The position numbers and the translations under genes were made by a program. The notes below the pieces were generated by a model. The model had not been told where the DNA came from. It did not search any database and saw only the letters and a program-made list of their open reading frames with translations. Positions 8,958 to 17,905 of a stretch of 64,000 bases of DNA are shown here, in pieces (the first letter of the stretch is position 1; each line of letters starts with the position of its first letter). This DNA comes from Pulveribacter suum (GTDB lineage: Bacteria > Pseudomonadota > Gammaproteobacteria > Burkholderiales > Burkholderiaceae_C). The stretch lies in assembly GCF_003013695.1 (NCBI RefSeq), contig NZ_CP027792.1, positions 1,198,501 to 1,262,500 of the forward strand, in the 5' to 3' direction.

Positions 8958-9320
8958 ATGCACGCCCTGCAATCCCTGCCCGTCTCGCTGCAGACCATCT
9001 TGCTGCTGGTAGCCAGCAACGTCTTCATGACGATCGCCTGGTACGGCCACCTGAAAAACCTGGCGACCGCGCCCTGGTACGTGGCGGCCCTGCTCAGCTG
9101 GGGCATCGCGCTGTTTGAATACCTGCTGCAGGTGCCGGCCAACCGCATCGGCCACACGCAGTTCAGCGTGGGCCAGCTCAAGATCATGCAGGAGGTCATC
9201 ACCCTGACGGTGTTCGTGCCTTTTGCCGCGCTGTACCTGGGCGAGCCGCTGAAGTGGGACTATCTGTGGGCCGGTCTGTGCCTGGTCGGGGCGGTGTATT
9301 TCATCTTCCGCGGGGGCTGA
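8958..9320 (+). CDS. DUF486 / DMT-superfamily small membrane protein
   Basis: 120 aa with four hydrophobic segments. The sequence pattern FMTIAWYGHLKN, the central VPANRIGHTQFSVGQLKIMQE and the final LYLGEPLKWDYLWAGLCLVGAVYFIF are typical of DUF486, a small family related to drug/metabolite transporters. No substrate is established. It stands alone between the livF terminator plus repeat and the phosphate-uptake pair. Confidence 0.85.
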   Translation: MHALQSLPVSLQTILLLVASNVFMTIAWYGHLKNLATAPWYVAALLSWGIALFEYLLQVPANRIGHTQFSVGQLKIMQEVITLTVFVPFAALYLGEPLKWDYLWAGLCLVGAVYFIFRGG

Positions 9321-9428
9321 AGGGGCGCGCGGCACGCGGTTAAACTCGCGCCCACCCGCACAGCCGGCCCCCACGATGGGCCAGGGCTTGCGAGGCCCGC
9401 CCTTCGACTACCCCCTCCAGGAGCCCTC

Positions 9429-10076
9429 ATGCTGTTTGGCAAGCTGTTGCCGCGCGAAGGCAATTTTTTCGACATGTTCAACCAGCATGCCGAGCGCATC
9501 GTCGAAGCCGCACGCGCGTTCTCGCAGCTGGTGGCCAACTACAACGACCCGCACCTGCGCGACCGCTACAACCTGGACGTGGACAACGCCGAGCGCGCCG
9601 CCGACCGCGTCACGCACGAGGTCAACCGCACGCTGCACAAGACCTTCATCACGCCGATCGACCGCGAGCAGATCCACTCGCTGATCAACACCATGGACGA
9701 CGTGGCGGACCTGCTGCAGGACTCGGCCGAGACCATGGCGCTGTATGACATCCGCCACATGACCGACGAGATCACGCGCCTGACGGACTTGAGCCTGAAG
9801 TGCTGCGAGCGGGTGCAGGACGCGGTGAAACTGCTGCCGCGCATCGCCGACCCGGCGGTGGCGGAGGCCGCGCTCAAGATCTGCGAGGAAATCGACCGGC
9901 TCGAAGGCGACGCCGACCGGGTGCTGCGCAGCGCCATGAGCAAATTGTTCCGCGAGGAAGTGGACGTGCGCGAGCTGATCAAGCTCAAGGCCATCTACGA
10001 GCTGCTGGAGAGCGTGACCGACCGCTGCGAGGACGTGGCCAACCATATCGAGGGCGTCATCCTCGAGAACTCCTGA
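9429..10076 (+). CDS. DUF47 family phosphate-transport accessory protein
   Basis: 215 aa, all-helical and PhoU-related (DUF47, TIGR00153). Family features are the opening LFGKLLPREGNFFDMFNQHA, DNAERAADRVTHEVNRTLHKTFITPIDREQIHSL and the closing YELLESVTDRCEDVANHIEGVILENS. Members are almost always encoded just upstream of Pit-type low-affinity phosphate transporters and are thought to modulate them. Here pit starts 43 bp downstream. The start is the ATG at 9429 with AGGAG 6-10 nt upstream. Confidence 0.92.
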   Translation: MLFGKLLPREGNFFDMFNQHAERIVEAARAFSQLVANYNDPHLRDRYNLDVDNAERAADRVTHEVNRTLHKTFITPIDREQIHSLINTMDDVADLLQDSAETMALYDIRHMTDEITRLTDLSLKCCERVQDAVKLLPRIADPAVAEAALKICEEIDRLEGDADRVLRSAMSKLFREEVDVRELIKLKAIYELLESVTDRCEDVANHIEGVILENS

Positions 10077-10119
10077 GCCCCGGCACCGCGCCGCTGGCCC
10101 AGGCTTTCGCCCGCCCATC

Positions 10120-11130
10120 ATGGAAATCACGCAAACCGCCCTGTGGGTCGTCGCCCTGCTGGTGGCGCTGGCCATCCTGTTCGACTTCATGAACGGGTTC
10201 CACGACGCCGCCAATTCGATCGCCACCGTAGTCTCCACGGGGGTGCTCAAACCCACGCAGGCCGTGGTGTTCGCCGCGTTCTTCAACTTCGTCGCCATCT
10301 TCGTGTTCCACCTGAGCGTGGCGGCCACCATCGGCAAGGGCATCGTGGACCCGGGCGTGGTGGACACGCACGTGATCTTCGGCGCGCTGGTGGGGGCCAT
10401 TACCTGGAACGTCATCACCTGGTACTACGGCATCCCCAGCAGCAGCTCGCACGCGCTCATCGGCGGCATCGTGGGCGCGGTGATCGCCAAGTCGGGCGCC
10501 GGGGCGCTGGTGGCCAGCGGCATCCTGAAGACCGTGGCGTTCATCTTCATCTCGCCGGTGCTGGGCTTTTTGCTGGGCTCGCTGATGATGGTGGCCGTGG
10601 CCTGGGCCTTTCGCCGGGCGCGCCCCAGCCGCATCGACAAGTGGTTTCGCCGGCTGCAGCTGGTGTCTGCCGGCGCCTACAGCCTGGGCCACGGCGGCAA
10701 CGACGCGCAAAAGACCATTGGCATCATCTGGCTGCTGCTGATCGCCACCGGTTACTCGTCGGCCAGCGACAGCTCGCCTCCCCTGTGGACCATCATTTCC
10801 TGCTATGCGGCCATCGGCCTGGGCACCATGTTCGGTGGCTGGCGCATCGTCAAGACCATGGGCCAGAAGATCACCAAGCTCAAGCCCGTGGGGGGGTTTT
10901 GCGCCGAAACGGGCGGGGCCATGACGCTGTTCATCGCCACCGGCCTGGGCATCCCCGTCTCCACCACCCACACCATCACCGGCGCCATCGTCGGCGTGGG
11001 CTCCACCCAGCGCGCCAGCGCCGTGCGCTGGGGCGTGGCAGGCAACATCGTCTGGGCGTGGATTCTCACCATTCCCGCCAGCGCGTTCGTCGCCGCCATT
11101 GCGTACTGGATCAGCCTGCAACTCTATTGA
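10120..11130 (+). CDS. pit: Inorganic phosphate transporter, Pit family
   Basis: Low-affinity, proton-coupled importer of metal-phosphate complexes in the inner membrane. 336 aa with about ten hydrophobic segments. The two inverted PiT signatures are present: DFMNGFHDAANSIATVV near residue 22 and SLGHGGNDAQKTIGI near residue 188. Pairs with the DUF47 gene upstream. The substrate could also include arsenate or sulfate in distant relatives, but the DUF47 pairing favours phosphate. Confidence 0.94.
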   Translation: MEITQTALWVVALLVALAILFDFMNGFHDAANSIATVVSTGVLKPTQAVVFAAFFNFVAIFVFHLSVAATIGKGIVDPGVVDTHVIFGALVGAITWNVITWYYGIPSSSSHALIGGIVGAVIAKSGAGALVASGILKTVAFIFISPVLGFLLGSLMMVAVAWAFRRARPSRIDKWFRRLQLVSAGAYSLGHGGNDAQKTIGIIWLLLIATGYSSASDSSPPLWTIISCYAAIGLGTMFGGWRIVKTMGQKITKLKPVGGFCAETGGAMTLFIATGLGIPVSTTHTITGAIVGVGSTQRASAVRWGVAGNIVWAWILTIPASAFVAAIAYWISLQLY

Positions 11131-11227
11131 GTGCCGCAGCCCGTTGTAAGCACCCACCCCCTAGGCAACTGGCGCAACTCAGGCCAGCAGACGCCGCGCA
11201 AGGGCCGCCCCGCAGCGCTGGCGTCGT

Positions 11228-11266
11228 CCCCCTTCCCGAATTGCGCAGCAATTCGAGAGAAGGGGG
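11228..11266. repeat. Interrupted 15-bp palindrome between convergent genes
   Basis: CCCCCTTC (11228-11235) pairs with GAAGGGGG (11259-11266) and GAATTGC (11238-11244) with GCAATTC (11248-11254) around a GCA loop, with unpaired CC and GAGA. No T-run follows on either strand. It sits in the 163-bp gap between the convergent pit and TM2-like genes, so it may act as a weak bidirectional terminator or be a REP-like element. Confidence 0.6.
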
Positions 11267-11293
11267 AAGCCGCGCAAGCGGCTCAGGGGGATG

Positions 11294-11740
11294 TCACTGC
11301 GAGATCTTGCGGGCTTCCTCGATCTGGTATTCGAAGTAGCGCTGGAAGCTGAAGGCCAGGCTGGCCATCAGCACGGCCGTGCCGATCATCAGCGCCAGGC
11401 CGATGGCGAAGATCGTGGGCCAGCCGGTGCGCCCGGGCGGGGCGTCGGGTTCTGCCCCCGGGTTGAAGCGCTCGTTCCAGCGCTCGGGCGTCATCAAGCC
11501 GTAGAGGATGGCGCGCAGCGCGCAGCCGGCGATGGTGAAGCCCAGCAGCGGGATCAGCATCCAGCTCAGGTGGTCGTCCAGCCCCCACTGCTGCACGCGC
11601 TCTATCCCGTACACACCCAGCGCCGTCGGGATGGGCAGCAGCCAGCCGACGGAGTCGCGCAGGCCGTACAGGTAAAAGCGATGCAGGCCCAGCGGGCCCC
11701 CCAGAAAGGCCAGCCAGGCGGCCAGGGTCTTGTTCTTCAT
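11294..11740 (-). CDS. TM2-domain-like small membrane protein
   Basis: 148 aa. The N-terminus WLAFLGGPLGLHRFYLYG matches the GxxGxHRFYLG signature of TM2 domains, and two or three further hydrophobic stretches follow. The function of such proteins is unknown. The ATG has no Shine-Dalgarno; a minus-strand AATAAT hexamer (11749-11754) lies 8 nt upstream, a pattern that recurs in this window and suggests a leaderless transcript. Confidence 0.75.
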   Translation of the reverse strand: MKNKTLAAWLAFLGGPLGLHRFYLYGLRDSVGWLLPIPTALGVYGIERVQQWGLDDHLSWMLIPLLGFTIAGCALRAILYGLMTPERWNERFNPGAEPDAPPGRTGWPTIFAIGLALMIGTAVLMASLAFSFQRYFEYQIEEARKISQ

Positions 11741-11763
11741 GGGGGGCGATTATTGGCCGGCGA

Positions 11764-12291
11764 TCATTCGGGCGCTGTGCCGTCGGCTGCGCCCAGGGGC
11801 CTTTCCATCAGCACCACGTCGCGCCAGGCGCCGAACTTCCAGCCCACCGAGCGCAGCACGCCCGCTTCGGTGAAGCCGGCGGCGCGGTGCACGCCGATGG
11901 AGCCGGCGTTGGCCGAGTCGCCGATGACGGCCAGGAGCTTTCTCACACCGGCGCCCTCGGCCTCGCGCACCAGCGCGGCCAGCAGCAGCCGGCCCACGCC
12001 GCGTCCGCGCGCTTGCTCGGCCACATAGATGGAATCTTCTGCCGAGAAGCGGTAGGCCGGGCGCGGCTTGAACCAGTTGCAGTAGGCAAAGCCCAGCAGG
12101 CCGGCGTCGGCGTCGCCTTCGGCCACCAGCCAGGGCAGGCCGCGCGCCAGCACCTCGGTGCGCCGCGCCGCCATCTCCTGCTCGCCGGGCGGCTCGGTCT
12201 CGAAGGTGCCGGTGCCGTGCAGCACGTGGTGGGCGTAGAGGGCAGTGATGGCGGGCAGGTCGCCGTCGCGGCTGGGTCGGACGAAGGGCAT
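11764..12291 (-). CDS. GNAT family N-acetyltransferase, phosphinothricin-acetyltransferase-like
   Basis: 175 aa from ATG 12291 (MPFVRPSRDGDLPAITALYA); a longer frame upstream lacks homology and runs into the rpsP promoter. Family features are YAHHVLHGTGTFETEPPGEQEM, the acetyl-CoA loop QARGRGVGRLLL and GSIGVHRAAGFTEAGVLRSVGWKFGAWRDVVLMER, which fit the Pat/YwnH group that acetylates small amines such as phosphinothricin or methionine sulfone. The actual substrate cannot be told. Divergent from rpsP. Confidence 0.85.
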   Translation of the reverse strand: MPFVRPSRDGDLPAITALYAHHVLHGTGTFETEPPGEQEMAARRTEVLARGLPWLVAEGDADAGLLGFAYCNWFKPRPAYRFSAEDSIYVAEQARGRGVGRLLLAALVREAEGAGVRKLLAVIGDSANAGSIGVHRAAGFTEAGVLRSVGWKFGAWRDVVLMERPLGAADGTAPE

Positions 12292-12312
12292 GGCGGGGGC
12301 AGGGGTTGTGGA

Positions 12313-12318
12313 TATAAT
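12313..12318 (+). promoter_or_regulatory. Candidate -10 element of the rpsP operon
   Basis: TATAAT followed by GGCCGGCTTT, with a GC-rich start region. The rplS promoter at 14153 has the same layout (TATAATGGCGGGCTTT). No good -35 hexamer is visible. Confidence 0.65.
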
Positions 12319-12434
12319 GGCCGGCTTTGCTGCGTGTCGCTGGCCGGGTGGCCAGTCGCGTGTCTCAAACGCGGCGAGAATGACGCGGCCTCCAGCATTG
12401 TTAGCTACCGGCCGCTCCACCCGAAGGATTCATC

Positions 12435-12692
12435 ATGGTCGTTATTCGACTCTCGCGCGGCGGCTCCAAGAGCCGTCCCTTCTTCAACATCGTCGTGTCC
12501 GACAAGCGCGTGCGCCGCGATGGCCGTTTCATCGAGCGCCTGGGCTTTTACAACCCGTCGGCCCGGGGCGGCGAAGAAACCCTGCGCATCGCCCAGGACC
12601 GCCTGACCTACTGGACGGGCGTGGGCGCCCAGGCTTCTCCCACCGTGGAACGCCTGGTCAAGCAAGCGGCCAAGCAGCAGCCGGCCGCCTGA
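12435..12692 (+). CDS. rpsP: 30S ribosomal protein S16
   Basis: 85 aa, the standard size. Starts [20 protein letters not shown] and contains [19 protein letters not shown], both diagnostic of S16, a small-subunit assembly protein. GAAGGA precedes the ATG. First gene of rpsP-rimM-trmD-rplS. A strong intrinsic terminator follows it at 12721, so the downstream genes must depend on read-through or other promoters. Confidence 0.98.
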   Translation: MVVIRLSRGGSKSRPFFNIVVSDKRVRRDGRFIERLGFYNPSARGGEETLRIAQDRLTYWTGVGAQASPTVERLVKQAAKQQPAA

Positions 12693-12720
12693 TCACGGCC
12701 CGGCCGACCAAGCGCACCAG

Positions 12721-12759
12721 GGCGAGCCCCGCTGGCATGACCGGCGGGCTCGCCTTTTT
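12721..12759 (+). terminator. Intrinsic terminator between rpsP and rimM
   Basis: Perfect 9-bp stem GGCGAGCCC/GGGCTCGCC followed by five Ts. It lies inside an otherwise conserved operon and probably sets a high ratio of S16 to RimM/TrmD. Confidence 0.9.
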
Positions 12760-12803
12760 GCATTGATGGCCCCCTTTTTTCCTTTCTTTCGCCAAGCACC
12801 GCC

Positions 12804-13379
12804 ATGACATCCACGCTGCCCGCGCTGACCCCTGCCGAACTGCCGCCCGATGCCGTGGAGGTCGGCCGCATTGCCGATGCCTGGGGCGTCAAGGGCTGGC
12901 TCAAGGTGCTGCCTTTCAGCAGCGACGCCGAGGGCCTGCTGTCGGCGCGCAGCTGGTTCTTGCAGCCGGCCGAGCGCGGCGGCAAGAACACGTTTGCCGG
13001 CACTGTGCAGCTGGATATCCGCCAGGCGCGCATCCACTCCGGCGCAGTGGTGGCCTGGGTCCGCGGCGTGGACGACCGGGACGTGGCCGAAGGCCTGCGC
13101 GGCGCGCGCATCTTCGTGCCGCGCTCGGGCTTTCCCGCGGCCGCCGAGGATGAGTACTACTGGGTCGATCTAATCGGCCTGGAGGTCGTCAACCGCGAAG
13201 GCGTGGCCCTGGGCACCGTGCGCGACCTGCTGCCCACCGGCCCGCAGACCACCCTGGTGCTGGCCTATGAACAGGACGGCAAGCCGCAGGAGCGGCTGGT
13301 GCCCTTCGTCTCGGCCTTCGTCGATCAGGTGGATCTGGCCGGGCGGCGCATCACCGTGGACTGGCAGCCCGACTTCTGA
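12804..13379 (+). CDS. rimM: Ribosome maturation factor RimM
   Basis: Assists 16S processing and 30S head assembly, binding S19. 191 aa. The N-terminal barrel begins with the family motif [18 protein letters not shown]. The C-terminal PRC-barrel contains [19 protein letters not shown] and [20 protein letters not shown]. It lies 10 bp before trmD. Confidence 0.96.
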   Translation: MTSTLPALTPAELPPDAVEVGRIADAWGVKGWLKVLPFSSDAEGLLSARSWFLQPAERGGKNTFAGTVQLDIRQARIHSGAVVAWVRGVDDRDVAEGLRGARIFVPRSGFPAAAEDEYYWVDLIGLEVVNREGVALGTVRDLLPTGPQTTLVLAYEQDGKPQERLVPFVSAFVDQVDLAGRRITVDWQPDF

Positions 13380-13389
13380 GCTGCCCGCC

Positions 13390-14148
13390 ATGCGCTTTGA
13401 CGTCATCACGCTGTTTCCCGAGCTGTTCGCGCCCTTTCTGGCCAGCGGCGTGACGCGGCGCGCCTACGCCTCGGGCCAGGTGCAGGTGCAGCTGTGGAAC
13501 CCACGTGACTGGGCCGAGGGCAACTACCGCCGGGTGGACGACCGCCCCTTTGGCGGCGGCCCCGGCATGGTCATGCTGGCCGAGCCGCTGGCGCGCTGCG
13601 TGGCGGCCATTCGCGCCGAGCGCGCGGAAGGCGAGGGCGCGCAGGCGCCGCTGGTGCTGTTCTCGCCCATCGGGCGGCGGCTGGACCACGCCGGCGTGCA
13701 GGGCTGGAGCGAGGGCGCCGGCGCCCTGTTGCTGTGCGGCCGCTACGAGGGCGTGGACCAGCGCTTCATCGACCGCCACGTGCAGCTGCAGATCAGCCTG
13801 GGCGACTTCGTGCTCTCCGGCGGCGAGATTGCCGCCATGGCGCTGCTGGACGCCGTGGCCCGCCTGCAGCCCGGCGTGCTGCACGACGCCGGCAGCCACC
13901 AGCTGGACAGCTTCAACCCCGAGCTGGACGGCCTGCTGGACTGCCCGCACTACACCCGGCCCGAAACCTGGCAGGGCCAGGCCGTGCCGGCCGGGCTGCT
14001 GTCGGGCCACCATGCGCAGATCGAGCGCTGGCGGCGCCAGCAGCGCCTGGCCACCACGGCGCGCCACCGGCCGGATCTGCTGGACGCCGCGCGCCAGCAG
14101 GGGCGAATCACGGCGGCTGACGAAGCCTTTTTGGAAAAAGACCGCTGA
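13390..14148 (+). CDS. trmD: tRNA (guanine-N1-)-methyltransferase TrmD
   Basis: Methylates G37 of tRNAs using S-adenosylmethionine, preventing +1 frameshifting. 252 aa from ATG 13390 ([13 protein letters not shown]), the canonical start. The trefoil-knot region is intact: [18 protein letters not shown] and [27 protein letters not shown]. The C-terminal domain ends with [15 protein letters not shown]. An internal promoter for rplS overlaps its last codons. Confidence 0.97.
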   Translation: MRFDVITLFPELFAPFLASGVTRRAYASGQVQVQLWNPRDWAEGNYRRVDDRPFGGGPGMVMLAEPLARCVAAIRAERAEGEGAQAPLVLFSPIGRRLDHAGVQGWSEGAGALLLCGRYEGVDQRFIDRHVQLQISLGDFVLSGGEIAAMALLDAVARLQPGVLHDAGSHQLDSFNPELDGLLDCPHYTRPETWQGQAVPAGLLSGHHAQIERWRRQQRLATTARHRPDLLDAARQQGRITAADEAFLEKDR

Positions 14149-14158
14149 TTGCTATAAT
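14131..14158 (+). promoter_or_regulatory. Sigma-70 promoter for rplS
   Basis: TTGGAA (14131-14136), a 16-bp spacer, then TATAAT (14153-14158), overlapping the end of trmD. The downstream GGCGGGCTTT resembles the rpsP start region. Confidence 0.75.
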
Positions 14159-14281
14159 GGCGGGCTTTCGATCCTCTGGCCGGCCGCTGCGCACCGCATC
14201 ATTTCAAGCACAGCACACAGGCGCCAATCGTGGCGCCGCATGCCAATCCTGGCGCGGACAAGATCGCATTCGAGTGCAACC

Positions 14282-14668
14282 ATGAACCTCATCCAGACCC
14301 TCGAGCAGGAAGAAATCGCCCGCTTGAACAAGACCATTCCCCAGTTCGGCCCTGGCGACACCGTGATCGTCAGCGTGAACGTGGTGGAAGGCGCCCGCAA
14401 GCGCGTGCAGGCCTACGAAGGCGTGGTGATCGCCAAGCGCAACCGCGGCCTGAACAGCGGCTTCACGGTGCGCAAGATCTCCAGCGGCGAAGGCGTGGAG
14501 CGCACGTTCCAGACCTACAGCCCGTTGATCGCCGGCATCGAAGTCAAGCGCCGCGGCGACGTGCGCCGTGCCAAGCTGTACTACCTGCGCAGCCGCAGCG
14601 GCAAGTCGGCCCGCATCAAGGAAAAGCTGCCTTCGCGCGTCAAGGTCGCCCCGACCGCAGCCGCGTAA
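14282..14668 (+). CDS. rplS: 50S ribosomal protein L19
   Basis: 128 aa from ATG 14282 ([19 protein letters not shown]). Contains [20 protein letters not shown] and [33 protein letters not shown], diagnostic of L19 at the subunit interface. Last gene of the operon and followed by a strong terminator. Confidence 0.98.
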   Translation: MNLIQTLEQEEIARLNKTIPQFGPGDTVIVSVNVVEGARKRVQAYEGVVIAKRNRGLNSGFTVRKISSGEGVERTFQTYSPLIAGIEVKRRGDVRRAKLYYLRSRSGKSARIKEKLPSRVKVAPTAAA

Positions 14669-14714
14669 GCACCGGCGCCCGGCCGGCGCCACCAGGCGAC
14701 CGGCAGGAACCAGG

Positions 14715-14756
14715 AAAAACGCTACAGTGCTTCGGCCCTGTAGCGTTTTTCTTTTT
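14715..14756 (+). terminator. Intrinsic terminator after rplS
   Basis: 13-bp perfect stem AAAAACGCTACAG/CTGTAGCGTTTTT with further Ts; the A-run and T-run make it effective in both directions. Confidence 0.93.
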
Positions 14757-14820
14757 CCGCCTCCCCTGCCGCCGCCAGGCGCCAACCCCACCCCCCCCGC
14801 ATTTCCCCATCGTCCCTGCG

Positions 14821-15504
14821 ATGCCGCTGCCTCCCAGCCTGCCCGTTTTCGATCCGCGCACCGTGCCCGTCATTGGCGTGGACGCGCACCTGCCGCGCGT
14901 GGCGCCGGCCGAGCAGCGGCCCGACGCGCTGCGCCGGCGCTTTGCCGCGCCGCCGCCCTGGGCGCCCGAGATCCGCCGCGAGCCCAAGTTCGCCGACCGC
15001 CAGCCGGCCAGGGCCGCGGTGCTGGTGCCCATCGTGCTGCATGAGCGGCCGACGGTGCTGCTGACCGAGCGCACGGCTCACCTGTCCACGCATTCCGGTC
15101 AGGTGGCCTTCCCTGGCGGGCGCACCGACCCGGAGGACGCCGACGCGGCCGCCACGGCGCTGCGCGAGGCCCACGAGGAGGTCGGCCTGGAGCCGGAGGC
15201 CGTCGAGGTGCTGGGCCCCATGCCCGTCTATGTGACGGGCACTTCCTTCATCGTCACGCCCGTGGTCGGCCTGGTGCGCCCGGGCGCGCCGCTCACGCCC
15301 AACCCGCACGAGGTGGCGGACGTGTTCGAGGTGCCGCTGGACTATCTGCTGGACCCTTCGCACCACCAGCGCCACCTGCTGAGCTGGCAGGGGCAGCAGC
15401 GCGAATGGTTCGCCATGCCCTACCAGGATGGCGACAAGATGCGCTTCATCTGGGGCGCCACGGCCGGCATGCTGCGCAACCTCTACCGCTTCCTGCGGGC
15501 CTGA
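14821..15504 (+). CDS. Nudix hydrolase, probable coenzyme A pyrophosphatase
   Basis: 227 aa from ATG 14821. The Nudix box GGRTDPEDADAAATALREAH with EEVGL is intact, and the downstream PVVGLVRP plus the preceding HSGQVAFPGGR fit the NudL/CoAse subfamily that splits CoA to phosphopantetheine and ADP. The ATG follows a pyrimidine-rich stretch with no clear Shine-Dalgarno. Longer in-frame readings run through rplS in another frame and are spurious. Confidence 0.88.
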   Translation: MPLPPSLPVFDPRTVPVIGVDAHLPRVAPAEQRPDALRRRFAAPPPWAPEIRREPKFADRQPARAAVLVPIVLHERPTVLLTERTAHLSTHSGQVAFPGGRTDPEDADAAATALREAHEEVGLEPEAVEVLGPMPVYVTGTSFIVTPVVGLVRPGAPLTPNPHEVADVFEVPLDYLLDPSHHQRHLLSWQGQQREWFAMPYQDGDKMRFIWGATAGMLRNLYRFLRA

Positions 15505-15550
15505 AAGCGGCAGTGCGGGTGCGGCACCTGCGCCGCTATGATTGCCCGCC

Positions 15551-16537
15551 ATGAGTTTCTTCGCCATCCTGTTTGCACTGCTGATCGAGCAGGCGCGGCC
15601 GCTGGCGCGCAGCAACCCCATGCATGCTGGCCTGCGTGCCTGGGCGCTGTCGATCAACCGCAACTTCGACGCGGGCGCCGCCCACAACGCCTGGGTGGCA
15701 TGGGCCCTGGCCGTGCTGCTGCCGCCGCTGGCGGTGCTGGGCGTGTACTGGGCGCTGCTGCACTTCATCGGCTGGCCGCTGGCGCTGGTGTGGAACGTGG
15801 CGGTGCTCTACACCACCCTGGGCTTTCGCCAGTTCAGCCACCACTTCACCGGCATCCGTGACGCGCTGGAAGAGGGCGACGCCGCCGGCGCCCGCGCCCG
15901 CCTGGCGCTGTGGAAGCAAGTGGACGCCAGCGAGCTGCCGCGCAGCGAGGTGGTGCGCCACGTCATCGAGTATTCGGTGATCGCCGCGCACCGCCATGTG
16001 TTTGGCGTGCTGGCCTGGTATTCGGTGTGCGCCGCGCTGGGCCTGGGGCCGGCAGGCGCGGTGCTGTACCGCCTGGCGGAGTTCGTTGGGCGCTACTGGG
16101 CGCCGCGCACCGCCACCGCGCACCCGGCCAGCAGCGCGCTGCAGGCCGTGGCCGCCCAGGCCTGGACAGCCATCGACTGGCTGCCGGCGCGCCTGACGGC
16201 GCTGTGCTTTGCCGTGGTCGGCAGCTTCGAGGAAGCCATCGAGGGCTGGCGCTTTCATGCCCAGCGCTTTCCGAGTGACAACGACGGCGTGATCCTGGCC
16301 GCCACGGCCGGCGCCATCAATGTGCGCTTAGGGGGCGAGGCGCTGCGCAAGGCCAGCGCGGATGCCTACGTCACGCCCGGCTTCGAGGCCGGCGCTGAAT
16401 TGGGCGACAGCGACAGCACGCCCGGACGCGAGCCCGGGGTGGGCCACCTGCGCAGCGTGGTCGGGCTGGTGTGGCGCTCGGTCGTGGTGTGGATGCTGCT
16501 GCTGGCGCTGCTGACACTGGCGCGGCTGCTGGGCTGA
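15551..16537 (+). CDS. CobD/CbiB family membrane protein
   Basis: 328 aa from ATG 15551 (MSFFAILFALLIEQARPL), with hydrophobic segments at both ends and the CobD/CbiB-like WRFHAQRFPSDNDGVILAATAGAINVRLGG. True CbiB makes adenosylcobinamide, but no other corrin gene except the atypical CobN-like gene is present here, and many betaproteobacterial members are regulatory or AmpE-like proteins. TATGAT (15537-15542) ends 8 nt before the ATG and no Shine-Dalgarno is visible, so it may be leaderless. Confidence 0.75.
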   Translation: MSFFAILFALLIEQARPLARSNPMHAGLRAWALSINRNFDAGAAHNAWVAWALAVLLPPLAVLGVYWALLHFIGWPLALVWNVAVLYTTLGFRQFSHHFTGIRDALEEGDAAGARARLALWKQVDASELPRSEVVRHVIEYSVIAAHRHVFGVLAWYSVCAALGLGPAGAVLYRLAEFVGRYWAPRTATAHPASSALQAVAAQAWTAIDWLPARLTALCFAVVGSFEEAIEGWRFHAQRFPSDNDGVILAATAGAINVRLGGEALRKASADAYVTPGFEAGAELGDSDSTPGREPGVGHLRSVVGLVWRSVVVWMLLLALLTLARLLG

Positions 16538-16540
16538 AAA

Positions 16541-16600
16541 CTATCATTTTGATAGCTGCCTACGCTTGACTGGCAAGCGTTGCAGGCCATTTTGGTACAG
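16541..16600 (+). repeat. Dispersed repeat, copy between the CobD-like gene and rsgA
   Basis: Near-consensus copy: TTTTGATAGCTGCCTACGCT, then TGACTGGCAAGCGTTGCAGGCC and ATTTTGG. It fills the convergent gap between the two genes. Confidence 0.85.
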
Positions 16601-16604
16601 GGGC

Positions 16605-17546
16605 CTAGTAGCGGCTCTGGCTCAGCTCGGCAAACAGCTCGCCATAGATGCGGTGGCGCTGTGCGCTGATGGCCGCCTGGCGCGGATCGCCCACATGGGC
16701 CATGACGGCGCAGCCCGGCTCGTGCAGGTGGGTGCAGTTGTAGAAGCGGCATTCGCCCGCGTACACGGCAATGTCGGGCATGCAGCGCGCCAGGTCGGTA
16801 GGCGCCAGGTGGCGCAGGCCGAATTCCTGAAAGCCCGGTGAGTCGATCAGCGCCGTGTGGCGTCCCTCGTCGATCCAGTACAGCTGGGTGCTGGTGGTGG
16901 TATGCCGGCCGGAGTTCAGCGCCTGCGAGATCTCGCCCGTCTGCGCCGAGGCGCCGGGCACCAGCAGGTTGACCAAGGTGCTCTTGCCCGCGCCCGAGGG
17001 GCCCAGCACCAGCGTGGTCTTGCCCTCCAGCAGCGCCAGCAGCGCCTCGCGGTCCACTTCGGCCGACTGCGACAGCGACAGCGGCAGCACCCGGTAGTGG
17101 TGCGCCCCCTCGCCCTCGCCGCCCATGTGCCGGTAGGGCCACAGCCGTTCCCAGGCGCGGGCGAAGGGCTCGACCAGGTCGCTCTTGTTCAGCGCGATGA
17201 GTGCGGTAATGCCGGCCGCCTCGCAGGCGATCAGGGCGCGCGTGAGCTGGCTCTCCGAGAACACCGGCTCGGCGGCGACCAGCACCAGCACCTGGTCCAG
17301 GTTGGCGGCAAACGATTTGGTGCGCACCTCGTCCTGGCGATAAAACAGGTTGCGCCGCGGCAAGACCTTCTCGATCGTGCCTTCCTCGCCCTGGCCGGGC
17401 GCCGGCGCGCGCCACAGCACGCGGTCGCCCACGACGGCCTGCGACTTCTTGCCGCGCGGGTGGCAGATGCGGCGCTGGCCGCCTTCGCTTTCCACCACGC
17501 AGTGGCGGCCGTGGCTGGACACCACCAGGCCTTCGCGCTCGCTCAT
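16605..17546 (-). CDS. rsgA: Ribosome small-subunit-dependent GTPase RsgA
   Basis: 313 aa. Circularly permuted GTPase of late 30S maturation. The motif order is permuted: G4 ALNKSD, then G1 GPSGAGKS, then G3 DSPGFQEFGL. An N-terminal OB-fold and a C-terminal zinc site (CRFYNCTHLHEPGCAV) flank it. The start ATG overlaps the stop of the upstream PCD gene (ATGA), giving the operon M48 peptidase-PCD-RsgA. Confidence 0.95.
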   Translation of the reverse strand: MSEREGLVVSSHGRHCVVESEGGQRRICHPRGKKSQAVVGDRVLWRAPAPGQGEEGTIEKVLPRRNLFYRQDEVRTKSFAANLDQVLVLVAAEPVFSESQLTRALIACEAAGITALIALNKSDLVEPFARAWERLWPYRHMGGEGEGAHHYRVLPLSLSQSAEVDREALLALLEGKTTLVLGPSGAGKSTLVNLLVPGASAQTGEISQALNSGRHTTTSTQLYWIDEGRHTALIDSPGFQEFGLRHLAPTDLARCMPDIAVYAGECRFYNCTHLHEPGCAVMAHVGDPRQAAISAQRHRIYGELFAELSQSRY

Positions 17547-17905
17547 GCGGCCTGCAGGAGCAGCAGCGCGTCGATGCGCGTGGCGCACTCGACGTCGGTG
17601 GCCGAGATGCCGCCCACGTCGTGCGTGTTCAGGCGCACCGTGCAGCGGCCGTAGTGCACCGACAGGTCGGGGTGGTGGTCCTGCACGTGGGCGATGAAGG
17701 CCACGGCGTTCACGAAGGCCATGGTCTCGTGGTAGTTGGCGAAGGTGAAGGACTTTTCGATGGCGACATCGGCGCCGTCGCCGGCCAGGCGCCAGCCGGG
17801 CAGCAGGCCCAGTTGGGCGACGACCTCGGTGGGGCTGAGCGCGCGGCGGCTCTCGCGCGACCAGTCTTTCTTCGGGAGCATGGAGGAGGGCGTGGTCGTG
17901 GTCAT
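17543..17905 (-). CDS. 4a-hydroxytetrahydrobiopterin dehydratase (pterin-4-alpha-carbinolamine dehydratase)
   Basis: 120 aa. Regenerates the pterin cofactor after aromatic hydroxylation. Contains the family's FTFANYHETMAFVNAVAF, the catalytic-type HHPDLSVHYGRCTVRLNTHD and GGISATDVECATRID. Its start overlaps the stop of the upstream M48 peptidase gene and its stop overlaps the rsgA start (both ATGA). The phenylalanine hydroxylase partner is not in the window. Confidence 0.93.
   Translation of the reverse strand: MTTTTPSSMLPKKDWSRESRRALSPTEVVAQLGLLPGWRLAGDGADVAIEKSFTFANYHETMAFVNAVAFIAHVQDHHPDLSVHYGRCTVRLNTHDVGGISATDVECATRIDALLLLQAA

Noticed and set aside
14230..14820. N-terminal extension of the Nudix protein through rplS
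   Set aside because: It runs through rplS in another frame and across the rplS terminator, so it is spurious.
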